NCBI RefSeq assembly: GCF_012926505.1
Contig: NZ_JABBNT010000003.1
Location: 62,001-126,000, forward strand
From: Pacificispira spongiicola
Lineage (GTDB): Bacteria > Pseudomonadota > Alphaproteobacteria > UBA8366 > Aestuariispiraceae
Direction of reading: 5' to 3'
Length of the DNA: 64,000 bases
The position numbers were made by a program, and so were the translations under genes. Numbering within the stretch: the stretch's first letter is position 1; each line of letters starts with the position of its first letter. Positions 7,668-17,500 of this stretch are shown here, piece after piece. The notes under the pieces were generated by a model that saw only the letters and a list, made by a program, of their open reading frames with translations, was not told where the DNA came from and made no database searches.

Positions 7668-9020
7668 TCAGGCCTCCGCACCCAGGCCCTGCATCAGCGT
7701 CCGGAAATTCGGGAAACTGGTGCGGATCGGCGCTTCATCGTCAATGGTCACGGGCTTCTTCGCGATCAGGCCCAAGACATAAAAACTCATGGCGATACGG
7801 TGATCCAGATGGGTCGCCACCGTGGCCCCGCCCGGCACGTCGCCGGGGCGCCCCTCGACTTCCATCCAGTCTTCCCCGTCCGACACCGCGACGCCGTTGG
7901 CGCGCAGACCGGCGACCATGACCGCGATCCGGTCGGATTCCTTGACGCGCAGCTCCTCGACCCCGCGCATGACGGTTTTGCCTTCCGCCTGGGCCGCCGC
8001 GACGGACAGGATCGGATATTCGTCGATCATACTGGCGGCACGGTCCGGCGGCACCGCGACGCCTCTCAGCGACGAATGCCGGACCAGCAGGTCGGCAACC
8101 GGCTCCCCGCCCGCGACACGCTCGTTTTCAATGGCGATATCGCCACCCATCTCGATCAGCGTTTGAATCAAGCCGGTCCGCGTCGGGTTCATGCCGATAT
8201 TCGGCAGACGGACTTCCGATCCCGGCACCAGCAAGGCCGCGACCAGCGGGAAGGCCGCCGAAGACGGGTCCGCCGGGACGACGATATCCGCGCCGGTCAG
8301 TTCCGGTTCGCCCTGCACCGCGATACGCGCCGCACCGCCGGACAGTTCCTCGCGGCTGACCGTGCCGCCGAAATGGGTCAGCATCCGTTCGGTATGGTCG
8401 CGGGTGGCGACGGATTCGATCACCGCCGTTTCGCCGCGCGCCGTCAGCCCGGCCAGCAGCACCGCCGATTTCACCTGGGCGGAAGCGACGGGCAATTCGT
8501 AGGTAATGGGCAGGACCATGTCCGCGCCCTGGATCATCAACGGCATGCGCCCGCCTTCGCGGGAATAGACGCGCGCGCCCATGGCGGTCAGCGGATCGAT
8601 CACCCGTTTCATGGGGCGCGACCGCAGCGAGGCGTCGCCGGTCAGGAAGGTGCGGATCGGTTGCCCGGCCAGGATGCCCATCAACAACCGCGCGGCGGTG
8701 CCGGAATTGCCCATATCCAGGATATCGTCAGGTTCCTTCAACGCGCCCAGACCGACGCCGTTCACGACCCATTCGCCGCTGTCCTGCCGTTCAACCTGCG
8801 CGCCCAAACGCCGGAACGCCTCCGCCGTCGCCAGCACATCCTCGCCTTCCAGCAGCCCTGTGATACGTGTTTCCCCGACGGCCAGCGCGCCCAGCATCAC
8901 CGACCGATGGGAAATCGATTTGTCGCCCGGCACGCGGGCAGTTCCGGATAGCGGGCCGCAGGCCCGGACGGTGAGCGGCGCGGCGGCCGTATTTGCGGCG
9001 GAATGTTTGGATTCGGACAT
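7668..9020 (-). CDS. aroA: 3-phosphoshikimate 1-carboxyvinyltransferase (EPSP synthase)
   Basis: The 450-residue enzyme of the shikimate pathway joins shikimate-3-phosphate and PEP. It shows [10 protein letters not shown] (residues 31-40), GNSGTAARL (104-112), [21 protein letters not shown], the ADPSSAAFP segment, and RVKESDRI as LRVKESDR. The RDHTERML and LLEGEDV segments resemble the class II (Agrobacterium CP4-type) enzymes. However, the PEP-site residue is glycine (G107), as in glyphosate-sensitive enzymes, rather than the alanine of CP4. The start at 9020 removes 59 upstream residues that look non-homologous. It heads the aroA-NMO-cmk-rpsA cluster. Confidence 0.95.
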   Translation of the reverse strand: MSESKHSAANTAAAPLTVRACGPLSGTARVPGDKSISHRSVMLGALAVGETRITGLLEGEDVLATAEAFRRLGAQVERQDSGEWVVNGVGLGALKEPDDILDMGNSGTAARLLMGILAGQPIRTFLTGDASLRSRPMKRVIDPLTAMGARVYSREGGRMPLMIQGADMVLPITYELPVASAQVKSAVLLAGLTARGETAVIESVATRDHTERMLTHFGGTVSREELSGGAARIAVQGEPELTGADIVVPADPSSAAFPLVAALLVPGSEVRLPNIGMNPTRTGLIQTLIEMGGDIAIENERVAGGEPVADLLVRHSSLRGVAVPPDRAASMIDEYPILSVAAAQAEGKTVMRGVEELRVKESDRIAVMVAGLRANGVAVSDGEDWMEVEGRPGDVPGGATVATHLDHRIAMSFYVLGLIAKKPVTIDDEAPIRTSFPNFRTLMQGLGAEA

Positions 9021-9206
9021 GAATACGGGCTTTCGATCCGGCAAAGAAATTCGCGCATGCCGCCCACCCGGCCCCAACATCACCCAAGGTCGCGCCGACG
9101 GCGACCGGCTTTTAACATGCCAGACCCAACCTGAAAACGCGCAGCATGGACCCGGCCCCGTCCGGTCGAAACCGGGACAGCCTAAATACGGTGTCAAATC
9201 CTGTCG

Positions 9207-9827
9207 TTAAAGATAGAAGGGCGTGTTGCTATCGTCGGGATCGCGCAGAATTCCCGGCTGACGGCGCGCATCGTCGCCGGCCTCGTCCGGATCCGCCTTG
9301 CCCGTCGCATTCGCGGAATTCTTTTCCTGTTCCTGCAAAAGCACCGTCATCGCGGTCGGGCCGACAGCGGCAATATTTGCCGACTGACCCATTTTGCCCA
9401 TATCGGTCGAGAACGCGCCGGCCGCATTTGCCGACTGTGCCGGGTTCAGGGATTGGCCGGACGCTTTCTTGCCGACCTCCACCGATCCGGCGGCAAGGCG
9501 TTCCTGAATCTCCTGGGCGATCATCTCTTCGATGGAGGCCCGCGCATCGGGATCCATTTTGCCCAGGTCTTCTTCCGTCAGCCCCATGGCGGCAAGAATT
9601 TCCTGGCGCATCTCCTCCAGTTTCTTCTCGCGCAGTTCCTCGACCCATTTGCCGAAGCCGATTTCCTTGATGCGATTGACGTCTTCCTGCGCCGGTGTGT
9701 TCGACGCCTCGGAAGTCCCGGATTTCTGCGCGGTCGCTGCGGCGCCCTGATAATCCTTGCGAATGCCGGACCCGAAGAATCCCGCCGCCGTGGACATGCC
9801 GCCGCCCATTGATACAGAATCGAACAT
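9207..9827 (-). CDS. Unknown soluble protein, helix-rich
   Basis: I do not recognise this 206-residue protein. The N-terminus (about 1-20) is Gly/Ser-rich. A charged region (about 50-120) is predicted strongly helical, with segments such as GKWVEELREKKLEEMRQEIL and an ARASIEEMIAQEIQERLA helix. The C-terminal third is low-complexity (N, A, G, S) and ends in acidic DDSNTPFYL. There is no signal peptide or membrane segment and no Cys. The start at 9827 is supported by GGGGAATTGGGTG upstream; the frame continues to 10007 but without sense. It stands alone, 186 bases upstream of aroA on the same strand. The pattern of glycine head, helical middle and disordered tail could suit a scaffold or secreted-apparatus accessory protein, but that is speculation. 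Confidence 0.7.
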   Translation of the reverse strand: MFDSVSMGGGMSTAAGFFGSGIRKDYQGAAATAQKSGTSEASNTPAQEDVNRIKEIGFGKWVEELREKKLEEMRQEILAAMGLTEEDLGKMDPDARASIEEMIAQEIQERLAAGSVEVGKKASGQSLNPAQSANAAGAFSTDMGKMGQSANIAAVGPTAMTVLLQEQEKNSANATGKADPDEAGDDARRQPGILRDPDDSNTPFYL

Positions 9828-10174
9828 CACCCAATTCCCCGAATGCTCTTGCACATGCGGAAAAGTTGAAGCAAGAAGCATGCCCGTTCGCCAACCGGCG
9901 GTCCGACACGCGTCTTGGGACCGGCGTTCGGGAAATAGCTTTTGACAGGGCCGCGTGAAACTGGCAAACGCGCGCGCCATGGGTTTGTTCGGCGGCTTGG
10001 CCGACACATGGTACCAGGGTTGCGACGGCGCTACCGTTCTTCATGTCTATATATAAGGACGGGACGGCGCGTCGGGACGGAACGATTTTCGCGGGGTCCA
10101 ATCGGGCCTTGCTCTAAATGCCAGGGGAACCGTCGGCTTGTCGGCGGGCTCCGATCCCGAAGGAGGAGAGCGGC

Positions 10175-10498
10175 ATGGCGAAACCGGAATGGGGCTTCAA
10201 GCGGACGTGCTTGAGCTGCGGCGCTAAGTTTTACGATATGCAGAAGAACCCGATCGTCTGCCCGTCCTGTGAGACGGTCTTCGATCCGGAGGCGGCGACG
10301 AAACTGAAACGCGGCCGCCAGCAGATCGCCGAAGAAAAGGCGAAAAAGGTCGTCGAGACCAAAGAGGCCGACACCGAGGACGATGACGATCTGGATGCCG
10401 ACCTGGACGACGATGACGGCGTCCTGGAAGACACGTCCGACCTGGACGACGACGATGTTCCGGTGGTCGGCGCCGGCGGCGACGACGACGACAGCTGA
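10175..10498 (+). CDS. FYDLN-acid domain protein (TIGR02300 family)
   Basis: The 107-residue protein begins MAKPEWGFKRTCLSCGAKFY. It has a zinc-ribbon-like pair CLSC (residues 11-14) and CPSC (about 28-31) flanking an FYDMQKNPIVCP segment, a variant of the FYDLN motif that names the family. A basic linker follows, then a very acidic tail (about residues 68-107) made mainly of aspartate. The family is nearly restricted to alphaproteobacteria and has no established function. The ATG at 10175 follows AGGAGGAGAG, one of the strongest ribosome sites in the window. It lies just upstream of tRNA-Ala. Confidence 0.85.
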   Translation: MAKPEWGFKRTCLSCGAKFYDMQKNPIVCPSCETVFDPEAATKLKRGRQQIAEEKAKKVVETKEADTEDDDDLDADLDDDDGVLEDTSDLDDDDVPVVGAGGDDDDS

Positions 10499-10534
10499 TT
10501 TTCGCGGACGTCCAAAAAACGTCACGAAAAGAGC

Positions 10535-10562
10535 TTGTCAGTCGGCGCGCGGCGTGTATAAC
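10535..10562 (+). promoter_or_regulatory. Promoter of tRNA-Ala
   Basis: TTGTCA (10535-10540), 16-base GC-rich spacer, TATAAC (10557-10562), about 75 bases upstream of the tRNA. Confidence 0.5.
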
Positions 10563-10636
10563 GCACCGCTGAAAACGCCGGAGCCAAGACTGCCGAGACC
10601 CTCCCAGGGGTCGAACGGCTAGGCTGACGGCGAAAA

Positions 10637-10712
10637 GGGGCCATAGCTCAGCTGGGAGAGCGCTACACTGGCAGTGTAGAGGTCAGGAGTTCGATCCTCC
10701 TTGGCTCCACCA
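10637..10712 (+). tRNA. tRNA-Ala (anticodon GGC)
   Basis: The 76-base cloverleaf has acceptor stem GGGGCCA paired with TGGCTCC, then A and encoded CCA. The anticodon stem-loop is CTACA-CTGGCAG-TGTAG with anticodon GGC, and the T-loop is TTCGATC. No integrated element follows its 3' end. Confidence 0.97.
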
Positions 10713-10716
10713 TCGA

Positions 10717-10742
10717 AGCCCCTCGGGAAACCGGGGGGTTTC
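10717..10742 (+). terminator. Terminator after tRNA-Ala
   Basis: A CCCCTCGG-GAAA-CCGGGG hairpin followed by GGTTTC, starting about 5 bases after the tRNA CCA end. Confidence 0.6.
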
Positions 10743-10811
10743 GTCGTTTCGGATACTCCCCGTCGATACAAACCTATCGACCCGTCCGGTCCCAGGGTCT
10801 AAGCACTGGCC

Positions 10812-11945
10812 ATGACATCCGACAATCAATCCATAGAGACAGATTTCGACCTCTTCCTCGTCGCCCCGCCGGGATTGGAAGGCGTGTTGTGTGCGGAGGC
10901 GCGGGAGCAGGGGTTTCGCAAGGCGAAGCCGGTGCCCGGCGGCGTGACCTGTTCCGGCGATTGGGCGGAGGCGTGGCGGGCCAATCTGGTCCTGCGCGGG
11001 GCGTCGCGGGTGCTGGTCCGCATCGCCGCGTTCAAGGTGCAGCATCTGGCCCAGTTGCAGAAGAAGGCGCAGGCCCTACCCTGGACGCAATTCCTGCGGC
11101 CCGGCATCCCGATCCGGGTCGATGCGTCCTGCCGCAAATCCAAACTGTATCATTCCGGCGCGGTGGCGGAGCGCATCGGCAAGGCCGCCGCCGAGGCTGC
11201 CGAAACGGCGCTGTCCGACGGCGCACCGATCCGCATCCTGGCGCGGCTGGACAACGATCTCTGCACGATCAGCCTGGATACCAGCGGGGAGCCCCTGCAC
11301 AAGCGCGGACACAAGCCCCGCGTCAACAAGGCCCCGATGCGCGAGACGCTGGCCGCCCTGTTCCTGCGGCAATGCGGATATAAAGGACAGGAGCCGGTGA
11401 TCGACCCGATGTGCGGGTCCGGCACCTTCGTGATCGAGGCGGCGGAACAGGCGGCGGGCCTCGCCCCCGGCCGGTCGCGGGATTTCGCCTTTCAGCACAT
11501 GGCCGGGTTCGACCCCAATGCCTGGAACGAAATGCGGAATGCGGTGACGCCCTCAGCCCCGCCGCTCCGCTTTTACGGCTATGATCGCGATGCGGGGGCG
11601 GTAGAAATGAGTCGCTCGAACGCCGACAGTGCCGGGGTCGCCGCCTGGACAGACTTCGCACAGCAGCCGATCAGCGACCTGACCCCGCCGGAAGGCACCC
11701 CGCCCGGACTGGTCATCGTCAACCCGCCCTACGGCACCCGGATCGGGGAGGCGAAGAAGCTGCACCCGCTCTATCACACGTTGGGCAAGGTCCTGACGGA
11801 GCGTTTTTCCGGCTGGCGCGTCGGCCTGATCACGACCCAGCCGAGCCTCGCCAAGGCCGCCGCCCTGCCCTTCACCCGCGACGGCGGCCCCATCGACCAT
11901 GGCGGGCTGAAAGTCACCCTCTATGTGACGGGGACCTTGCCATGA
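10812..11945 (+). CDS. THUMP-domain 23S rRNA guanine-N2 methyltransferase-like protein
   Basis: The 377-residue protein has an N-terminal THUMP/ferredoxin-like RNA-binding region (about 12-160) and a C-terminal class I methyltransferase domain. The domain carries DPMCGSGTFVIEAAEQA (SAM motif I, near residue 197), FYGYDRDAGAVEMSRSNA (acidic loop) and the NPPYG catalytic motif near residue 306. This is the layout of the RlmL N-terminal half / YpsC family that makes m2G in 23S rRNA. The exact position modified is not certain, so I give no gene symbol. Its stop overlaps the start of the Nudix gene by ATGA, suggesting translational coupling. Confidence 0.88.
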   Translation: MTSDNQSIETDFDLFLVAPPGLEGVLCAEAREQGFRKAKPVPGGVTCSGDWAEAWRANLVLRGASRVLVRIAAFKVQHLAQLQKKAQALPWTQFLRPGIPIRVDASCRKSKLYHSGAVAERIGKAAAEAAETALSDGAPIRILARLDNDLCTISLDTSGEPLHKRGHKPRVNKAPMRETLAALFLRQCGYKGQEPVIDPMCGSGTFVIEAAEQAAGLAPGRSRDFAFQHMAGFDPNAWNEMRNAVTPSAPPLRFYGYDRDAGAVEMSRSNADSAGVAAWTDFAQQPISDLTPPEGTPPGLVIVNPPYGTRIGEAKKLHPLYHTLGKVLTERFSGWRVGLITTQPSLAKAAALPFTRDGGPIDHGGLKVTLYVTGTLP

Positions 11946-12373
11946 CCGACATCCCACAACGTCCCCTGATCGGTATCGGCACCATCGTCCTGCGCGACAC
12001 GCCGGGCGCTGTCGAGGTCCTGTTGATCCGGCGCGGGACGGCGCCGGAGATCGGCCGATGGTCCCTGCCGGGCGGGAAGCAGGATTTCGGGGAGGGTGTG
12101 CGCGACGCCGCGCGGCGGGAGGTGTTGGAGGAAACCGGCATTGCGGTCGAAATCCAGGCATTGCTCGACGTCGTCGACATGCTGCCCAGCCCGGCGAACG
12201 GGGATCGTCACTATACGCTGATCAATTTCCGGGCGCGGCCCGTCGGCGGGACCCTGCAGGCGGGGGATGACGCCATGGATGCGCGCTGGGTGCCGTTGAC
12301 CGACCTGGACGACTATAATCTGTGGGTGGAAACGCGGCGCGTGATAGAGCTGGCGGCGCGGCACAAGTCCTGA
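11942..12373 (+). CDS. Nudix hydrolase
   Basis: The 143-residue protein has a complete Nudix box at residues 45-67 (G45-x5-E51-x7-R59E60-x2-E63E64-x-G66). That box hydrolyses nucleoside diphosphates linked to another moiety with the help of divalent metal. The N-terminal ...GIGTIVLRD and LLIRRGTAPEIGRWSLPGGK segments are typical of ADP-ribose-pyrophosphatase/MutT-like members. The exact substrate cannot be assigned. It starts inside the stop of the upstream RNA methyltransferase gene (ATGA). Confidence 0.9.
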   Translation: MTDIPQRPLIGIGTIVLRDTPGAVEVLLIRRGTAPEIGRWSLPGGKQDFGEGVRDAARREVLEETGIAVEIQALLDVVDMLPSPANGDRHYTLINFRARPVGGTLQAGDDAMDARWVPLTDLDDYNLWVETRRVIELAARHKS

Positions 12374-12470
12374 CACCGGACGGCCACGGCTTCCCGCTTG
12401 ATCCCCGCCGCCGGTTCGGCGAGCATTCCGAGAATCCTTCCGAAACCTCCTTGCATGAAATAGGTGTCCG

Positions 12471-13643
12471 ATGCCCCTGGGTCATATTCGTCCGGCCGTC
12501 GCCGGGATCGAGGAACAACAGATTCTCGCGGTTTCCAAACTCGCCCTGGGCGATCCGTCGGTGATTGCGCTGTGGTACGGGGAAAGCGACCTTCCGACCG
12601 ATCCGGCATTGCGCCGACCGGCCATCGACTCCCTGAATGCGGGGGAGACATTCTATACCCATAAGCGGGGCCTGCCGGAATTCACGGATGCCTTGGCGGC
12701 CTATATGACCGGCCTGCACGCCAAGCCGGTGGCGGCGAACCGGGTGACCCTGACGCAATCCGGCATGTCCGCGATCATGCTGATTTTCCAAATGATCCTC
12801 GACCCGGGCGACAACGCGGTGATCGTCAGCCCGGTCTGGCCGAATGCGCAGTCCGTCGTGCGTGCCCTGGCCGGGACGCCGCGTTTCGTCGCTCTCGACA
12901 ATAACGACGCGCAGGGCTGGCATCTGGATATGGAGAAAATCCGCGCCCAATGCGACGGCCGCACGCGGGCGATCTTCGTCAATTCGCCGAACAACCCGAC
13001 GGGCTGGGTCATGCCGCCGGAACAACTGGCCGAAATGCTGGAATTCGCGCGGGAGCGCGGCATCTGGATCGTCGCGGACGAGGTTTACAACCGCATGGTC
13101 TATGACGGCCGCGCCGCGCCCAGCTTCCTGGATATCGCGGGGCCGGACGACCCGGTGCTGGTGGTCAACAGCTTCTCCAAATCCTGGGCCATGACGGGTT
13201 GGCGCATGGGCTGGATCACCCATCCGGCGGAATTGGGGGAGCTTCTGGGGAACCTGATCGAATTCAACTATTCCTGCGTGCCGGTCTTCCTGCAGCGCGG
13301 CGGTATGGCGGCCGTCCAGCATGGGGAACAGGCCGTGGCGACGATGATCGACCATTGCCGGGCGGGACGCGCCATTTGCGACCGCCGCTTACCGTCCCTG
13401 CCGCATGTCACCGGCTATCGCAGTCCGACGGCCAGTTTCTATGGCTTTTTTCACATTCCGGGCACGGAAGACCGGACCCTGCAAATCTGTCAGGACCTCG
13501 TGCGAGCCGCGAAGGTCGGCATCGCGCCCGGCACCGCCTTCGGCCCCGGCGCGGAAGGCTGGTACCGCCTCTGCTTCGCGCAGAGCCCGGACCGGCTGGA
13601 AGAGGCCTTTGACCGGCTACAGATTGGATTGGGAGCAATTTAA
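12471..13643 (+). CDS. PLP-dependent class I/II aminotransferase (aspartate aminotransferase-like)
   Basis: The 390-residue fold-type I enzyme contains NSPNNPTGWVMP, the VADEVYNRMVYDG segment with the PLP-ring aspartate, and NSFSKSWAMTGWRMGW, whose Lys237 should bind PLP. Near the C-terminus, YRLCFAQSPDRL supplies the carboxylate-binding arginine. The family transfers amino groups between amino acids and 2-oxo acids; the donor cannot be fixed from sequence. The ATG at 12471 follows AGGTG. It is about 100 bases after the Nudix gene on the same strand. Confidence 0.88.
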   Translation: MPLGHIRPAVAGIEEQQILAVSKLALGDPSVIALWYGESDLPTDPALRRPAIDSLNAGETFYTHKRGLPEFTDALAAYMTGLHAKPVAANRVTLTQSGMSAIMLIFQMILDPGDNAVIVSPVWPNAQSVVRALAGTPRFVALDNNDAQGWHLDMEKIRAQCDGRTRAIFVNSPNNPTGWVMPPEQLAEMLEFARERGIWIVADEVYNRMVYDGRAAPSFLDIAGPDDPVLVVNSFSKSWAMTGWRMGWITHPAELGELLGNLIEFNYSCVPVFLQRGGMAAVQHGEQAVATMIDHCRAGRAICDRRLPSLPHVTGYRSPTASFYGFFHIPGTEDRTLQICQDLVRAAKVGIAPGTAFGPGAEGWYRLCFAQSPDRLEEAFDRLQIGLGAI

Positions 13644-13705
13644 CCCGCTACCGAGTTCGTGAATCGCGGTACTCTGCGTCAATTCGTCGACAGGGAGGGT
13701 AACGC

Positions 13706-14482
13706 GTGATCACGCGCAGACACTTTCTTTCGGGATCGGCATCCGCGATTTCAATATTGGCAACAGGACGGATGTCTATTGCCGCAACCGTGAGCAGCCC
13801 CTTGCGATTCGGTTTTGCGGACGCGGTTTTGCCGATCAGCGGCACGAACGCGGCCAATGGCAAGGTGGATGGCATCCTTCCCGCATCGATTGAACTGCTG
13901 TCGCAAACAGCCGGAATCAATATATCGATGATTGCGTGGCCCTGGAACCGAACCCAGCAAATGTTCGAGGACGGGGCGGTGGACGCGCTGTGTACGACGG
14001 AAACGAACAAGCGCCGCGAGATCGCGCTGTTCTGCCGCGAACCGTTGACCCTGATGAGTCAGGTCATCGTTCATCGCCGCAATGACCGTCGGTTCGACAA
14101 TATCAGGACCATGGAACAGCTTTTGTCTTTTCGCCATGTGAACTATCGAAGCAACGGGTGGGCGCAGGAAGCGCTGCCCGCAGACCGTGCGATTTGGGTC
14201 TTGTCGCCGCAAAATGCGTTCAAGGTCGTCGCGGCGGGGCACGCCGATGTCTTTATCAACGACGAGGTGTTTACCCGGCATCAAATGAACAGCCAAGGAT
14301 TGACGGATTCGTTGACCTTCAGCCGCACGGACGCATTGAAGGAAGTCAAATTCAAGATATGCATCCGAAAAGATCTGGATGAGGCGTTAATTTTCGCCGA
14401 CGCCTATGACCGCGCGATTTTGTCGAAGCGCGAAGCCCTTCAGACGCTCAAAGAAGACTGGATCGCGGGACGTTACGACTGA
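13706..14482 (+). CDS. Periplasmic amino-acid-type solute-binding protein (orphan)
   Basis: The 258-residue protein begins MITRRHFLSGSASAISILA, a twin-arginine-like signal (RRHFL) followed by a short hydrophobic stretch, so it is probably exported by Tat. The mature part resembles SBP_bac_3 binding proteins: LLSQTAGINISMIAWPWNRTQQMFEDGAVDAL is the typical lobe-1 sequence, and VVAAGHADVFINDEVFTRHQ the hinge/lobe-2 sequence. No ABC permease or ATPase is next to it. It may be a lone binding protein or sensor ligand protein. The start GTG/ATG cluster at 13703-13708 is preceded by GGGAGG. Confidence 0.75.
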   Translation: MITRRHFLSGSASAISILATGRMSIAATVSSPLRFGFADAVLPISGTNAANGKVDGILPASIELLSQTAGINISMIAWPWNRTQQMFEDGAVDALCTTETNKRREIALFCREPLTLMSQVIVHRRNDRRFDNIRTMEQLLSFRHVNYRSNGWAQEALPADRAIWVLSPQNAFKVVAAGHADVFINDEVFTRHQMNSQGLTDSLTFSRTDALKEVKFKICIRKDLDEALIFADAYDRAILSKREALQTLKEDWIAGRYD

Positions 14483-14494
14483 ACACGTCCCGCG
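14464..14494. terminator. Hairpin between convergent genes
   Basis: CGCGGGACG (14464-14472) pairs with CGTCCCGCG (14486-14494) across the stop codon of the binding-protein gene, with no U-tract on either side. It lies between that gene and the convergent gltB. Confidence 0.4.
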
Positions 14495-14526
14495 ACACCC
14501 GGTACCAACCGCCAGCCCGTCGCGGA

Positions 14527-17500
14527 TTACTCCGCCGGTTGCGCCACCGCCTCTTCCAGACCCAACGGGTGGTCCAGCATCGACAGAATCTCGCGCGGGG
14601 CGACATGTTTGATCGCCGCCCGTGTCAGGTCCCAATCGTCCAGCAGGCCCGTCGCCCATTTGGAATGGGTCGCCTTCACATGGTCTTCGATCATCTTGCG
14701 GCAGACGCCGGCCCAGTGATCGGTTTCCAGCGCATAGACGTCGACCGATTCCGTATTCAAATGCAGGGTCAATTGGTCGTCCGGGTCGTAGACGAAGGCC
14801 ATGCCCCCGGTCATCCCGGCGGCGAAGTTGTCGCCGACCGTGCCCAGAATGCAGACCAGACCGCCCGTCATATATTCGCAGCCGTTCGATCCGACGCCTT
14901 CGACCACCGCCACCGCGCCGGAGTTCCGTGCCGCGAAGCGGTCGCCCGACATGCCGGCGGCATAGAGATGCCCGTCCGTCGCGCCGAACAGGCAGGTGTT
15001 GCCGATAATGGCGTTCCGGTTGCTTTCCAGCGGGCTGGCCGTGATCGGGCGCACGACGATATCACCGCCGCTAAGACCCTTGCCGACATAGTCGTTGGCG
15101 TCGCCCAGGACCTCCAGCTTCAACCCCTGCACCGCGAAGGCGCCCAAAGACTGACCGGCGGAGCCGCGCATGCGCACGGTCAGATGTCCGGGCTTCAGCA
15201 CCTTCATCCCGAATTCCCGCGTGATCTTGGACGAAATCTTCGTCCCGATGGCGCGGTAGGTGTTCCGGATATTGTACTGAAGCTGCATCTTCTCCCCTTC
15301 GCGGAACAGGTTTTCCGCATCCTGGATCATCAGCGCGTCCAGGGTTTCGGGGACTTCGTTGCGGCCTTCCGCTTCGGTCGGATGGGTGGCGCGATCGTGA
15401 CCCGGTTGCGTCAGCAGCGGGTTGAGGTCGAGATCGTCCAAATGCGATGCACCGCGGCTGACCTGGGCCAGCAATTCGGTGCGGCCGATCACTTCCGACA
15501 GGCTGCGCGCGCCCAGGCTGGCCAGAATCTCGCGAATTTCCTCCGCGATGAAGCTGAACAGGTTCATCACCTTTTCCGGCGTGCCCGTGAACTTCTCGAT
15601 CAGGCGGTCGTCCTGAGTACAGACGCCGACGGGGCAGGTGTTGGAATGGCACTGCCGCACCATGATGCAGCCCATGGCGACAAGGCTGGCGGTCCCGATG
15701 CCGAATTCATCGGCCCCCAGGATCGCCGCCATGACGACGTCGCGGCCCGTCTTGATGCCGCCGTCGACGCGCAGGCGTACCCGGTGGCGCAGACCGTTCA
15801 GGGTCAGCACCTGATGCGCTTCCGTCAGGCCCATTTCCCAGGGCAGACCGGCATATTTGATCGACGTCTGCGGCGACGCGCCCGTCCCGCCGGAATGGCC
15901 GGAAATCAGGATCGTATCCGCATGCGCCTTGGCGACGCCCGCCGCGACCGTGCCGATGCCCGCCTTGGACACCAGTTTCACGCAGACCCGCGCTTCCGGG
16001 TTGATCTGCTTCAGGTCGTAGATCAGCTGCGCCAAATCCTCGATCGAATAGATGTCGTGATGCGGCGGCGGGCTGATCAGCGTCACGCCCGGCGTCGAAT
16101 GCCGCAGCTTGGCGATCAGCTTCGACACCTTGAAGCCCGGCAATTGCCCGCCTTCGCCCGGCTTCGCGCCCTGCGCCATCTTGATTTCGATTTCGCGGCA
16201 GTTGTTCAGGTATTCCGCCGTCACGCCGAAACGGCCCGACGCCACCTGCTTGATCGCGGACGACGCGTTGTCGCCATTCGCCTTCGGCTTGTAGCGCGCG
16301 GGGTCTTCGCCGCCCTCGCCGCTATCCGACTTGGCGCCGATGCGGTTCATGGCAATGGACAGGGTTTCATGCGCGATCGGCGACAGGGCGCCCAGCGAAA
16401 TCCCCGGCGCGACGAGGCGTTTGCGGATTTCGGTGATGCTTTCCACCTCGTCGATCGGGGCGGCGGGACCGTTGTAGTTGAAGTCCATCAGGTCGCGCAG
16501 GCTGATCGGCGGCAGATTCGCCACCTGCTCCGCATAGCGGCGATAGACGGAGAAACTGTCCGACGCCACGGCGGATTGCAGCGTATGGATCAGGTTGCCT
16601 TCCCAGGCATGCGCCTCCCCGCCCCGGCGATAGCGGAAGAACCCGCCCACCGGCAGGGCCACGACAGCGTCATCGAAGGCCGTGTTGTGCCGCTGCACCA
16701 CGTTTTCACGCAGGCCGGTCAGGCCGACGCCGGAAATGCGGCTGGGCAGACCGGGGAAGAATTCCGCGACCAGGGAACGGCTCAAACCGACCGCTTCGAA
16801 ATTGTAGCCGCCGCGATAGGAGCTGACGATGGAAATGCCCATCTTGGACATGATCTTCAGCAACCCGTCCTCGATGGCCTTCTTGAAGTTCGCCAGCGCC
16901 TTGTCCAACGGCACGCCGCCCAACAGGTTACGGCGATGCCGGTCGGCAATCGCTTCCTGCGCCAGATAGGGGACGACGGCCGTCGTACCGACGCCGATCA
17001 TGACGGCGAAGGAATGGGTATCCAGGGCCTCGGACGTGCGGGCGATCAGGCTGGCGAAGGTCCGCAGGTTGGCGCGGACCAGATGCGTATGCACCGCCCC
17101 GGCGGCCAGGATCATCGGTATCGCCACACGTTCCGGGGAGACACCGGAATCGTCCAGGATCAGGTGCTGCGCGCCTTCGCGCACCGCCTCTTCCGCGCGG
17201 GCCTGGATGGCATGCACGGCGTCGCCCATGGCATTCGGGTTGTCGTCGACGGCAAAGGTGCAGTCGATTTCGACCGCCGCGCCCCCCAGATGGTTGCGCA
17301 GCGCGCGATAGTCGCCTTCCAGCAGAACCGGGGACGGCAGTTGCACGATCTGAAGCTGACGCGCGTCTTCTTCCAGGATGTTGCCCAGATTGCCCAGGCG
17401 CGTCGCCAGCGACATGACATAGCGTTCGCGTAAGGAATCGATCGGCGGATTCGTCACCTGACTGAAATTCTGCCGGAAATAGTGATGCATGCCGCGATAC

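Noticed and set aside
10637-10811. An integration site at tRNA-Ala or tRNA-Leu.
   Set aside because: No integrase, att repeat or foreign-looking DNA follows either tRNA gene.
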